DNA of 64,000 bases from Mercurialis annua (lineage: Eukaryota; Streptophyta; Magnoliopsida; Malpighiales; Euphorbiaceae): the NCBI RefSeq assembly GCF_937616625.2, contig NC_065571.1:31705879-31769878 (forward strand), written 5' to 3'. Under the pieces are notes generated by a model. That model was not told the origin of the DNA. It did not search any database and saw only the letters and a list, made by a program, of their open reading frames with translations. Both the position numbers and the translations under genes were made by a program. This document shows positions 24,745 to 37,121 of this stretch, in pieces; the stretch's first letter is position 1, and each line of letters starts with the position of its first letter.

Positions 24745-25002
24745 CTTTTTAATATCAAATTTTATCTAATAAATTTTATTTGTAATATGCAAAAGAATAA
24801 TCAATATTATTTATAAATTGAAAATTAAAGACTTTGTCTGATATAATATTTTTGAAATTTAAATGGAATAAATGTAATATAATTTCTTTTATTAAGAAGT
24901 ATTATAATAAATAGCATGGGCATACAACTAGTTATGAATAACATTAAAATTTGAAGAGTACGAATAGCTAAATACATGGCATCCAGAACTAAAGAGGAAT
25001 AT

Positions 25003-28000
25003 TGTCACGACCCGAAATATCGAGTCGCGACCGGCGCTAGAGAATGGGAATTTTCGTTTCCAAAACCCGTAGCAAGCCTAAAACGAGTATAAATTTTTTC
25101 GCGAATAAATTGATAAAACAAAATTATAATCATATACAAAATCATTTTTATAAAACCTTTTTCATTTTGACGTATACAAACTTCTAGTTCCAAACCCGAA
25201 GCCATTACATAGGAACCTGGGTCTTATAGCGCGGTGTCTCACATCCAGCACACCCCGTTCCACCTTTAAAAAAATGGTTTAAATTCGCAGTTTCAAAACC
25301 TTTTACAAATATCAGAGTATACGTTTTACAATCTAAAACCGTTTGACACACAGTTACATCTTACTAGAACTCAACTACTAGAGCACTACTGATTCTGTAC
25401 AAACTCCAAACTTCTGGAACAAGGATAGAAGTTCGTCACATCCTTTACTATGACCCTGAAATGAAATACTGTGAGGGGGTCAGTATTTTTGAAAATACTG
25501 AGTGAGTTTACGTTTACTAATGGTGTTATGTAAAGTAACATCGAATTTAAAATAAAACATATATATATAAACATAATATATATCAAGTATTGGATCCGAT
25601 TGAAACCTTAATCTTAAACTCATACTATTTCCTATCTGTATCCTATTCATATTGTATCTTTTAATATCATATCAACTCATTTTAATCCGAGTGGTACGGT
25701 CCCGAGATAGTTCGACCGAGTTACCGTTACCACGTGGCATAGTCCCGAGATAGTTCAACCGAGTTACTAATGCTACTGCTTAATCCCAAGGTGTGAGTCC
25801 TGAGATAGTTCAACCGAGTTACTCACTAGATACAGGTCCCGAGATAGTTCAACCGAGTTACCTTGTATCTGCTAAACAAAACATAATCCTCCTTACTCCC
25901 AAACATAGTCATCATTTAACGAGATCATATCAAACATTTTTAAATACAAGCATCTATCTATTCTAATTTTATGACTGACCCGGACACTGATGATCACACA
26001 GCCTATTGACGCCCAATAGGTAGCTCGTTTCCTCGGATCACTATACTAGTTTTATTTCATAAAGATTAAACATTCAATAAGAAATAATAATCATTATGAA
26101 TAATAATACTTTATGCGATGCATTTATAATAATAAACAAAACAAATAGCTTTTATTAATAACACGCAAAAGTAGACTGTAAACTCACCACTTGCTATCCA
26201 AAATCTTCTAGAACAAACAAAGCAATATCGTTCCTCACGTTTCGTGTCCTGTTAGTAGTCGCCTCGGCGAGTCTACAAAAATTCGATAATAACCTAAATT
26301 ATTAACATTCTAACTATATGCTAAATATCCAATACATAATTTTTAGCCAACTTCGGCTATCAAAATTGCTCATTTAAAACACTCCGACCTCTAAACAAAC
26401 TTGACATTATTAAAGCTTAGAATGTCTCCTACAACATTCGTTAAGGTCTCGGACTGAGATTAGCACCCGAAGGTGTCAGAAATTAGCTCCAAAGTTATTT
26501 CCTTAAAGCTGATTATAAGTGGAGGACAGACTGCACAATAAAATGTTCAGTCCAAAATGAACATTTTAGGTTTCGATTTTGCAGAAACTTATACTTGGAC
26601 ATATTTAGATAACATCCTTAAGTTTCCGTAACAATAAACGGAACTTAATTTAGAGTTATATATCTCGAGATACAGCCTTCGCAATAGGGCTGTTTTGCAG
26701 AAGAGTTTTCTGCAAAACATTCTACTAGTTTGCGTAAACTTTATCTCGTAACTTATAGTCTAACGGAACCTTAGACCCTAGCATTTATATCATATATCTT
26801 TGTACTATACTAGAGCCCAATTCCTTGATCATTAACCATTCCAAATTTCAATCAACAATTTGATTTGAAAACGTCGAACTTTATACTTTAACTTACCTCG
26901 ACCCGTCGCCCGTCGAACTTACTAACGATGAAAGCTTTCGTTCTCGACACGTGAAGACTTACCAAGCAGCCCCTTTGGCCTTTATACCTCTGCCTAGTAG
27001 GGTGAGGTCATGGCTGGTCTAAGGCCTTCCGAACCTAGGAAGCAAAACGCACAACGTTTTATCACTACGACTCTCTGTTTCCATTGTTCAAATACGTCAC
27101 AATTCGTCAATCAATTCGAACACTAATCTTAGTGTGTATGCCGAAAACCCTAGCTCATTCCTCTTCAAATTTTCATCCATTAAATTACCTTAAACTCAGC
27201 CACAACAATCAGCTATAACACACACAATCAAAGCTTAATATCATTATCAATTATCACATGAATTCACATAGAATTTCCGCAAAACCTAGGCCATTTATTA
27301 ACCAATTTTCATCATTCAAAACTCATTTTATTCGGCCAAAGACCTGCCTTCAACATATCATCCTCAATTAATCATCATTCACCCATTAAAACACTTAATT
27401 ATAAGCTTATAATCAATCAAAATCATCAAACACAATAATTTCCTAATTGCCGAAAATAACAGCCCACAATTCATCAAACTTCGTCCAAAATTAGCCAACA
27501 AAATCGTGAATTGATGCTTACCTTGAGTAGAGGATTGAGTCCCGAATCCATAGCCACCAAAATCATCGAATTTGGTCGAGGAACGAGCTCCGTAGCTCGA
27601 TTTGAAGTTGAATGCTCCATTTTCTCCTTTCTCTCATCTTCTCCATCTTTTTCTTTCTTACTTTCTATTTCTTAGCTAATGAATGAATGAGCAATGAATA
27701 TTGCTGGAAATTATGCCACTTAATCACTTCCTCATCAAGTTGTGGGCTTATATCCACTTTAGTCCTTAAATTTCACACCTCCTCATTTCTTAATCCATAA
27801 CTTTTCTTTCGTCCAATTTAGTCCACCGAACACTAAGCCTTTTAGGTCCGATTAATTCTATATTATTTATTTTCAAATAAATAATATTAGTCCCATATTT
27901 TATAATATCAATTTCCAATAATTTTATTTTTGGCAATTTTAGCCAAAACGCTCAAATTTCCATTTTGAGCTAACTTGCACTTTTTCGTCCAATATTTAAT

Positions 28001-28492
28001 TTTAATTATTATCGATAACTATTTTATCGATATTATTTTCTTACCTTAATAAAATAGAGTAAAACACAACTCCCTTTGGAGGGTTGTGGTTAAAATTCCA
28101 CTTTAGTCCTTAAAGTGGTTAATTTGCATTTTAACTCAACTTCTCAATTAACCGACGTGCTTTACTAAACAATGTCCAAAAATTATGAAACTTTTTTCCA
28201 TAATTTCTTAAAAATATTTCACGGACATTGACGTGAAAGTCATTAGCTCAGGACTTATAAATTATTTTATTTTAATTACTCTGCCTTCCCTTTAGTCCCG
28301 CTAATAATCACTCTGAATAATAAATTTTTGCTTAAAAATTATTATTCCGTGATCCAATTAATATACTTATTCCGACAATACTTTTTCATTTTGATTCTCA
28401 TTCACGATCACCTTATCACAACTTTCTTAATTTCGGACAAGTGGCACGTCCTAGTATCTGAAAAGTATCTTAACAGTTTACGGGGTATTACA
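25003..28492 (-). mobile_element. 3' LTR of element 1
   Basis: 3490 bases. Contains the 8-4-8 hairpin (25481-25500), an 11-bp stem TAAAATGTTCA / TGAACATTTTA (26539-26549, 26558-26568) and a 12-bp stem TGTTTTGCAGAA / TTCTGCAAAACA (26691-26702, 26708-26719). A four-fold CCGAGATAGTT repeat lies at about 25690-25860. Confidence 0.92.
25481..25500 (-). other. Conserved 8-4-8 hairpin in LTR
   Basis: Plus strand CAGTATTT-TTGA-AAATACTG, a perfect eight-pair stem. The equivalent in the other LTR (33118-33137) has one G-to-A change in the left arm. Confidence 0.75.
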
Positions 28493-28530
28493 TTCACCCC
28501 CCCCCTTATAATAAATTCGTCCTCGAATTT
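28493..28530 (-). other. Polypurine tract and adjacent hairpin of element 1
   Basis: In sense orientation AAATTCGAGGACGAATTT (28513-28530, a 7-bp stem with a 4-base loop) precedes AAGGGGGGGGGTGAA, which abuts the 3' LTR. Confidence 0.85.
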
Positions 28531-31500
28531 AAACTTTTGCCACTTACTCGAAATAAACATATATGAGTAGCTTCCTTGCATACTCGCTCCTACTTTGCAC
28601 GTACAGGTAGAGTGATTTTTTTTTTTCAAAGAACTTACATCGCCGAAGTATCGTTAGTTCGTAGGTTTCGCATTTGCGTAATAACGATCCCTATTGGTTC
28701 CTTTTCTTATAATAGATCCTTGTTCACTTGTACTGTATACTAATCTTCAACTTTATCCATATCTTTGGGATAACTTTCTCTTCAATCCAACCTGAACTGT
28801 ACTTTTTCCCTTCATATTATTTTCTCTATAGTTTTCAACTTAAATAACTATCTTTGTTATCAAGTTTTCGATTCTTCTTTCGAGAATTGTTAACATCTAT
28901 AAAGATTGTTAGTCTTGTCGTTACGTTTCTTTGTATCATAGTCAATTGTACGTCTATACTTAATGTCTGTTCGTAAAAGAGATGACCAATCTCTCTACAA
29001 CTTTCTTAGTTCGCGCGTAGCAACTTCGTATACGATTTCCATATCGATAGGACAAAAACATGTGGGATAACAATTGTTATCACGTTGGGCTCTTCTCCCG
29101 TCGTCCACTAACCTTTTGCCTTAATAGGCTCGCATCCTTTCGCTTCTTAGCGCTAACACTCTTCAACTTTCATTTATCATTCGCTTTGTGATATCATGAG
29201 AGTCATACTATTCTTATCATTAACTTTCTACCAACTTTCCCAAAGTTGTGGTCGCAAATCAATATGGACTCATTCCCATATCAACTTCAAACATTTCTTT
29301 GTCCATCATCTATTAATAAAAACTTTGACTTACATCTTTCAAGTTATCCTAAACTTGTCTAAAATTTTCTTTTCTAGCTCTCTTTGGCTATTCAAATTGC
29401 TTATTCAAAAAGTGTCTATTTACCAAAACAAGTTGACATTCTTATAGTCAACAATGTTGTTCATAACTTTTCTTTACACTCCGGGTTGAGATTGATACTC
29501 AGAAGTTGGCCCGGAAGTCGCCTTCTAGGCTATCATTGATTGCTTGCATAGGCTGTTGTTTAAGCTTATGAACTAAGCATCTAAATGATCCTTCTTTAAA
29601 ATACTTTATTTATTCTTAGACTTCATCCTCCTGTCTACATCTTCCGTTAAGAGTCGAACTTCTTTCGACATTTCCTTAATCTCCTTAAATGTTTACCTAT
29701 ACTTTTCTTTTCTTGTTGAGTATAGGGTTAATCCTTCACCTTATCTCAAGTCCTATTCTTTCGTAGATTTCTTATTTTATGATGTGTTGTTACTTAGCAC
29801 ATATCCTTTATCCCTAAATTAGAGTCTTTCTTTGTCTTATGTACTTTAGTTCTTTGTTTCTTCCAATATTCATCATAAATTTTCATTCATCAATAGTCCT
29901 ATCGACTCTCTTTCGCTTGTTTCTCGAGACCTTAACATTATTCTTAACTCTTATTCGTTAAGCTATACTATTCCTTGATGAATCTTTATTCCATTTCTAC
30001 TTCTCATGAACTTTTGAGCTTATCAAAATTCAACGTCATCTTTCTTAATGTTTCCTTCCTCCTTCGTATTCCATCATCTATTTGTTTACCTTTTCCTCCG
30101 TTGCTTTCGATGCGACACTCTAGTTATTCCATTACTAACTATTGTCTTTATAATTGGATTTATACGGCCTTTCGTCCAACAATCTTATTCATGTCTTATA
30201 GTAGTTAGGAATTTCTTTTCCTTCACCACTAATCATACACTTCATAGCTCCATGAATCTCATGAAGTGGTATGTCTGCCTAGCACTATTTGATATGTATC
30301 AGATCCTTATCCATAACATATCTTAACTCTCAATCCTTCATTTTAACTGTCTAAATCAGACTGGTATTATCTTTTACCAGCCTCAAATGAAATCCTTACC
30401 TTTCCTCTACTACGTTTCTTGACCACTTTACACTTCTTGTTTTAATGTACATGTTTCTTTCGGATCCTCTACTCTTAGTAAATATAAGACTGGTAACTCC
30501 TTTACCAATGTCCGGTGAAGTTCTAACCTTTATCCTACTTACCTTTCGATCACCTTGTACTTCTTATTCCAATATCTCCAATCTTATTTTTGGTTTAGGG
30601 TCGAGGGTTGTTCCCTTTTGAATTTGTTGACGGGTTGCACCCTTAATTGTGTGTAAGTCCCTCATATTCTTACTGATATCTCGTCTATCAGTAAATTTTT
30701 TCGCATACCTAAACCAATTCAATTCCTCTTAGCTTCTTTTGTACAGGGATTGATTTCCTTGTTCCCTTCTTATTACTTTCCAAGTACCATTCTCACTTTC
30801 TTTCCTCGATTACCTTTATCGAGTGCTTTTAATCCACGCAGGCTATACAAACCTCTTTAGCACCGATTATCTTAATAGATATCTTCGTAACCTCTATTTA
30901 TCCACTTCTCCGTTATTCAATCGCAACGGTTAGTCTCTAGGTAACCATCTTAGGAATATCATGTTCCAAAATCAGTCCAATCCAACGGCTTGATCAAAAT
31001 TTATCAGGGTTTTACTAGCCTTATCCCTCGATATCGATCCAAAACTATGTTCTTATTAGGGTTTATGTGTTCGCGTGTCATGAATTCCCGTCATCGTGAT
31101 GGTTGTCTATATCGATCACACACATCTTGGTGTCGATGTTCGCAATCATATACTTCAATGTTGTTATCTAACGATCATCGTCATACCTCTTACTCTTGAG
31201 GTGACTTATTCCTCTTATACGATCTTCATCTTATAGGCTCTACCTATGAGCTGTAAAGCTATGCTCACTATCAAACTATCTCTATACAATTCTTTATATT
31301 TGTTACTGCTCTTTGTTAAAGTTTATATATTGGTGTCACAAGAAATTCCATCTAGTTTTCTTATGTTTACAAATCATTTTGACTTTGCCCGTCAGCACTT
31401 TCAAAACATTCTCTTTTCAAATCAAATACAATTTCAATCATACCGTTTCAAAACCTTTAGTATAATTGCGCATCAGAGTGATGACACCTCTCATCACTAA

Positions 31501-32623
31501 AGAGTTGCTATTTCAAATTCTTCTAATTGCTCGTATCAGCGAATGCATGATGTAGTGTAAAATTATGGTTTTATATCAAAATATTTATACATAAATGCTG
31601 ATACTGCAATATATTTTCAATCATGTCTTTCATGCTTCCTATGGCATACTATATGTTGGGACTGTGCACAATTATACTTTCAAAACAAATCTCAAAGCTT
31701 TATTTCTTTTGTAAATACCATAAGTCAACTAAGATCGGAACTTCTGTGACATTTTAGCTTTTCTTTATTATGGCTTTTCATTAATCTTATTGGTGTGTCC
31801 TTTCTTTTTGTGTTCTCTATCTATTCATTATCTACTTATCAAGCTATGTTCAAGGCATAGCTTAGGTTATTCATGCATATTGGACATTTTTTAGAGTATG
31901 TCGAACTCTTGTAATATATGTTCAATGTATATTCTCTATGTTCTTCTACCTTTCTAAGGAATATCTCAAGTTATGCACCTAGGTTCACAATCTTCGTAGT
32001 GCATCATCTTATTCGATGACGATCTATCTCGTATACTATACGTCCCTACTATAATGGCTTGCTTTACTGGTCAAACCATAGCTATTATAAGCAATATAAT
32101 AGCGCTAATCATACGAATCGTACCAGGGCGCTTGACTAGATTCGTCTTAGACGACTATTAGTCACTGCCATTGGATTGAATCGTCTATTTGGTTCAAGAA
32201 TATCCAACTGGCATTCGGGTGATCGTGTCCTTCCTCGACGATAGAAGAACGGTCGAATGAATTTAACATGGAGGTACATCCTCTCCATTGACTATAGTGT
32301 GTGACTGAGCCTCATCTTGTCCAGACATGGTGAAACAAGAACAATTCGTTGTGAGAGTTCATTTCTCACAAGTCCTTCTCCGTATGCACATTGCATGCAT
32401 ACTCTAGCGTAAATAAAGCACGCGTCCTCATTGTAAACATGTATTCCATATAGAACAACCAACGTTTCACGAAGCAATCGAATTACACGGATTAGCATCC
32501 TATCGAGGAGAGTTAGAAATTTTGAAAACAAACAAGGACTTATCATTGACATAACTCGAATCCTATAGCTGCAGTAGTTCCTAGGTAGACTCACACACAA
32601 AGCAGTGGTATCCTGGACTAACT
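28531..32623 (-). mobile_element. Internal region of element 1, no coding capacity
   Basis: About 4.1 kb with only short unrelated frames on both strands and no zinc knuckle, protease or polymerase motif. A hairpin near 31478-31500 (sense GTGATGA...TCATCAC) is shared with elements at about 14680 and 52355. I see no host gene here. Confidence 0.75.
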
Positions 32624-32635
32624 GCTCTGATACCA
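32624..32635 (-). other. Primer-binding site of element 1
   Basis: GCTCTGATACCA on the plus strand (TGGTATCAGAGC in sense), four bases from the 5' LTR. Confidence 0.9.
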
Positions 32636-32639
32636 CCTT

Positions 32640-35600
32640 TGTCACGACCCGAAATCTCGAGTCGCGGCCGGCGCTAGGGAATGGGAATTTTCGTTTCCAA
32701 AACCCACAGTAAGCCTAAAACGAGTATAATTTTTTTCGCGAATAAATTGATAAAACAAAATCATAATCATATACAAAATCATTTTCATAAAAGCTTTTCC
32801 ATTTTGACGTATACAAACGTCTAGTTCCAAACCCGAAGCCATTACATAGGAACCTGGGTCTTATAGCGCGGTGTCTCACATCCAGCACAGTCCGTTCCAC
32901 CTTAAAAAAAACTGTTTAAAAGCGCAGTTTCAAAACCTTTTACAAATATCAGAGTATACGTTTTACAATCTAAAACCGTTTGACACACCGTTACATCTTA
33001 CTAGAACTCAACTACTGCAGCACTACTGATTCTGTCCAAACTCCGAACTTCTGGAACAAGGATAGAAGTTCGTCACGTCCTTTACTATGACCCTGAAATG
33101 AAATACTGTGGGGGGGTCAATATTTTTGAAAATACTGAGTGAGTTTACGTTTACTAATGGTGTTATGTAAAGTAACATCGAATTTAAAATAAAACATATA
33201 TATATATATATGAACATAGTATATATCAAGTATTGGATCCGATTGAAACCTTAATCTTAAACTCATACTATTTCCTATCCGTATCCTATTCATATTGTAT
33301 CTTTTAATATCATATCAACTCATTTTAATCCGAGTGGTACGGTCCCGAGATAGTTCGACCGAGTTACCGTTACCACGTGGCACATTCCCGAGATAGTTCA
33401 ACCGAGTTACTAATGCCACTGCTTATCCAAAGGTGTGAGTCCCGAGATAGTTCAGCCGAGTTACTCACTAGATACAGGTCCCGAGATAGTTCAACCGAGT
33501 TACCTTGTATCTGCTAAACAAAACATAATCCTCCTTACTCCCAAACATAGTCATCATTTAACGAGATCATATCAAACATTTTTAAATACAAGCATCTATC
33601 TATACTAATTTTATGACTGACCCGGACACTGATGATCACACAGCCTATTGACGCCCAATAGGTAGCTCGTTTTCTCGGATCACTATACTAGTTTTATTTC
33701 ATAAAGATTAAACATTCAATAAGAAATAATAATCATTATGAATAATAATACTTTATGCGATGCATTTATAATAATAATAAACAAAACAAATAGCTTTTAT
33801 TAATAACACGCAAAAGTAGACTGTAAACTCACCACTTGCTATCCAAAATCTTCTAGACCAAACAAAGCAATATCGTTCCTCACGTTCCGTGTCCTGTTAG
33901 TAGTCGCCTCGGCGAGTCTACAAAAATTCGATAATAACCTAAATTATTAACATTCTAACTATATGCTAAATATCGAATACATAATTTTTAGCCAACTTCG
34001 GCTATCAAAATCGCTCATTTAAAACCCTCCGACCTCTAAACAAACTTGACATTCTTAAAGTTTAGAATGTCTCCTACAACGTTCGTTTATCGGACTGAGA
34101 TTAGCACCCGAAGGTGTCGGAAATTAGCTCCAAAGTTATTTCCTTAAAATTGATTATAAGTGCAGGGCAGACTGCACAATAAAATGTTCAGTCCAAAATG
34201 AACATTTTAGGTTTCGATTTTGCAGAAACTTATACTTGGACATATTTAGATAACATCCTTAAGTTTCCGTAACAATAAACGGAACTTAATTTAGAGTTAT
34301 ATATCTCGAGATACGGCCTTCGCAATAGGGCTGTTTTGCAGAAGAGTTTTCTGCAAAACATTCTACTAGTTTGCGTAAACTTTATCTCGTAACTTATAGT
34401 CTAACGGAACCTTAGACCCTAGCATTTATATCATATATCTTTGTACTATACTAGAGCCCAATTCCTTGATCATTAACCATTCCAAATTTCAATCAACAAT
34501 TTGATTTGAAAACGTCGAACTTTATACTTTAACTTACCTCGACCCGTCGCCCGTCGAACTTACTAACGATGAAAGCTTTCGTTCTCGACACGTGAAGACT
34601 TACCAAGCAGCCCCTTTGGCCTTTATACCTCTGCCTAGTAGGGTGAGGTCATGGCTGGTCTAAGGCCTTCCGAACCTAGGAAGCAAAACGCACAACGTTT
34701 TATCACTACGACTCTCTGTTTCCATTGTTCAAATACGTCACAATTCGTCAATCAATTCGAACACTAATCTTAGTGTGTATGCCGAAAACCCTAGCTCATT
34801 CCTCTTAAAATTTTCATCCATTAAATTACCTTAAACTCAGCCACAACAATCAGCTATAACACACACAATCAAAGCTTAATATCATTATCAATTATCACAT
34901 GAATTCACATAGAATTTCCGCAAAACCTAGGCCATTTATTAACCAATTTTCATCATTCAAAACTCATTTTATTCGGCCAAAGACCTGCCTTCAACATATC
35001 ATCCTCAATTAACCATCATTCACCCATTAAAACACTTAATTATAAGCTTATAATCAATCAAAATCATCAAACACAATAATTTCCTAATTGCCGAAAATAA
35101 CAGCCCACAATTCATCAAACTTCGTCCAAAATTAGCCAACAAAATCGTGAATTGATGCTTACCTTGAGTAGAGGATTGAGTCCCGAATCCATAGCCACCA
35201 AAATCATCGAATTTGGTCGAGGAACGAGCTCCGTAGCTCGATTTGAAGTTGAATGCTCTATTTTCTCCTTTCTCTCATCTTCTCCATCTTTTTCTTTCTT
35301 TCTTTCTATTTCTTAGCTAATGAATGAATGAGAAATGAATATTGCTGGAAATTATGCCACTTAATCACTTACTCATCAAGTTGTGGGCTTATATCCACTT
35401 TACTCCTTAAATTTGACACCTCCTCATTTCTTAATCCATAACTTTTCTTTTGTCCAATTTAGTCCACCGAACACTAAGCCTTTTAGGTCCGATTAATTCT
35501 ATATTATTTATTTTCAAATAAATAATATTAGTCCCATATCTTATAATATCAATTTCCAATAACTTTATTTTTTGCAATTTTAGCCAGAACGCTCAAATTT

Positions 35601-36133
35601 CCATTTTGAGCTAACCTGCACTTTTTCGTCCAATATTTCATTTTAATTATTATCGATAACCATTTTATCGATATTATTTTCTTACCTTAATTAAATAGAG
35701 TAAAACACAACTCCCTTCGGAGGTTTGTGGTTAAAATTCCACTTTAGTCCTTAAAGTGGTTAATTTGCATTTTAACTCAACTTCTCAATTAACCGACGTG
35801 CTTTACTAAACAATGTCCAAAAATTATGAAATTTTTTTCCATAATTTCTTAAAAATATTTCACGGACCTTGACATGAAAGTCATTAACTCGGGACTTATA
35901 ATTTATTTTATTTTAATTACTCTGCCTTCCCTTTAGTTCCGCTAATAATCACTCTGAATAATAAATTTTTGCTTAAAAATTATTATTCCGTGATCCAATT
36001 AATATACTTATTCCGACAATACTTTGTCATTTTGATTCTCATTCACGATCACCTTATCACAACTTTCTTAATTTCGGACAAGTGGCACGTCCTAGTATCT
36101 GAAAAGTATCTTAACAGTTTACGGGGTATTACA
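32640..36133 (-). mobile_element. 5' LTR of element 1
   Basis: 3494 bases, aligning along its whole length with 25003-28492. Long stretches, such as 34261-34800 against 26620-27160, differ at only a few positions. Ends GGGGTATTACA, followed by the AATAT duplication. Confidence 0.92.
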
Positions 36134-36138
36134 AATAT

Positions 36139-37003
36139 AAATATAGAGAGGGAAATTTTATAATAAAATACATACACATATTTGCAGAGTAAGGAGTTGA
36201 ACAAAATACAATACACTGATGGTGATTAAAAAATTATAAAAAAGTACGATTTTAAAATATGAGGGAAGAAAATATATTCATTTGTGAGTAATATTAAAAA
36301 TAATAAAGATATAAATAATTAAATACAAAAATTAAAATTTTATAACCGGATGTACTCGGTAAAAGAAATACGTCGAAATATTTAACTTATTATTTATCAA
36401 AATTTAAAATTAGGATATTTAGATTTAAAACCTAACTTAAAATGATTAAGTGTTCAAAAATTAATTTTAAGCTTTAAGGTTGTTATCAATATTTCAATAT
36501 GTATTTTGATTTGGTTAGATTAAATTATTTATTTGAAAACCATATTAAGCTTTTTATTTATTCCAAAAGTTATGGAGAATTTTATAGAATAAAGTTAAAT
36601 TTTAAGTCTATAAAGCTATATCTAGAGTTATTTAAGATTTATCTTCAAAGAAAAAAAGTTATTTAAGATGAAACAATGATTAGTTATTCCAATATTTATA
36701 TGAAAAATATTTTTAATATCAAATTAGGTTTTGTACGAAGTTATTTAATATTCCATGGATGTATATTTTAATTAAAAATAAAGGAAATGAATAAAAAATA
36801 ACATATGAATAAGTGAGAATATCACACAATACTTGTATTATCTAGTTATTAAATCATCAAAACATAAATACTTAAGGTGTAACAAAAATGAAAATAAAAG
36901 ATATTTTAGATATTTTTTAGATTTTAAAATTGGATTTCACGTAAATCTTGAAAGATTAGGGTTATTATCATAAAAGAGAGTTGTATCCAACGAGGACTGT
37001 GCT
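36139..37003 (+). other. CAT1 upstream region
   Basis: About 865 bases of AT-rich DNA between the retrotransposon and the CAT1 TATA box. No reading frame. Nothing recognisable beyond A/T-rich tracts. Confidence 0.5.
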
Positions 37004-37012
37004 TATATAAAA
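37004..37012 (+). promoter_or_regulatory. CAT1: CAT1 TATA box
   Basis: TATATAAAA, about 110 bases upstream of a consensus splice donor that starts the 5'UTR intron. Transcription would start near 37036-37045. A decayed copy of this box lies at 61048-61056. Confidence 0.7.
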
Positions 37013-37121
37013 GTAGTCACTACTAACCAGATTTCTAAGTCTAAAACCAATCCCATCATTAGTTTATAATTTCATTGCGGTCACACTTTTCCATTTGATC
37101 ATCAAATACTACTAAATCCAG

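Larger units (their letters stand above)
25003..36133 (-). mobile_element. Complete non-autonomous LTR retrotransposon (element 1), 11.1 kb
   Basis: Bounded by TGTCACGACCC and GGGGTATTACA, with an exact 5-bp target duplication AATAT at 24998-25002 and 36134-36138. It has a 3' LTR (25003-28492), a polypurine tract, an internal region of 4147 bases, a primer-binding site (32624-32635) and a 5' LTR (32640-36133). The LTRs are 3490 and 3494 bases and near-identical by eye, so insertion looks fairly recent. The internal region has no frame above about 117 codons and no gag or pol motif. Its right end is about 0.87 kb upstream of the CAT1 TATA box. Confidence 0.93.

Noticed and set aside
28328..31500. 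Several 70-90-codon frames in the element 1 internal region
   Set aside because: Chance frames in T-rich DNA, on the antisense strand and without retroviral motifs.
32292..32645. 117-codon reverse frame in element 1 as gag
   Set aside because: It spans the LTR edge, primer-binding site and leader. No gag motif.
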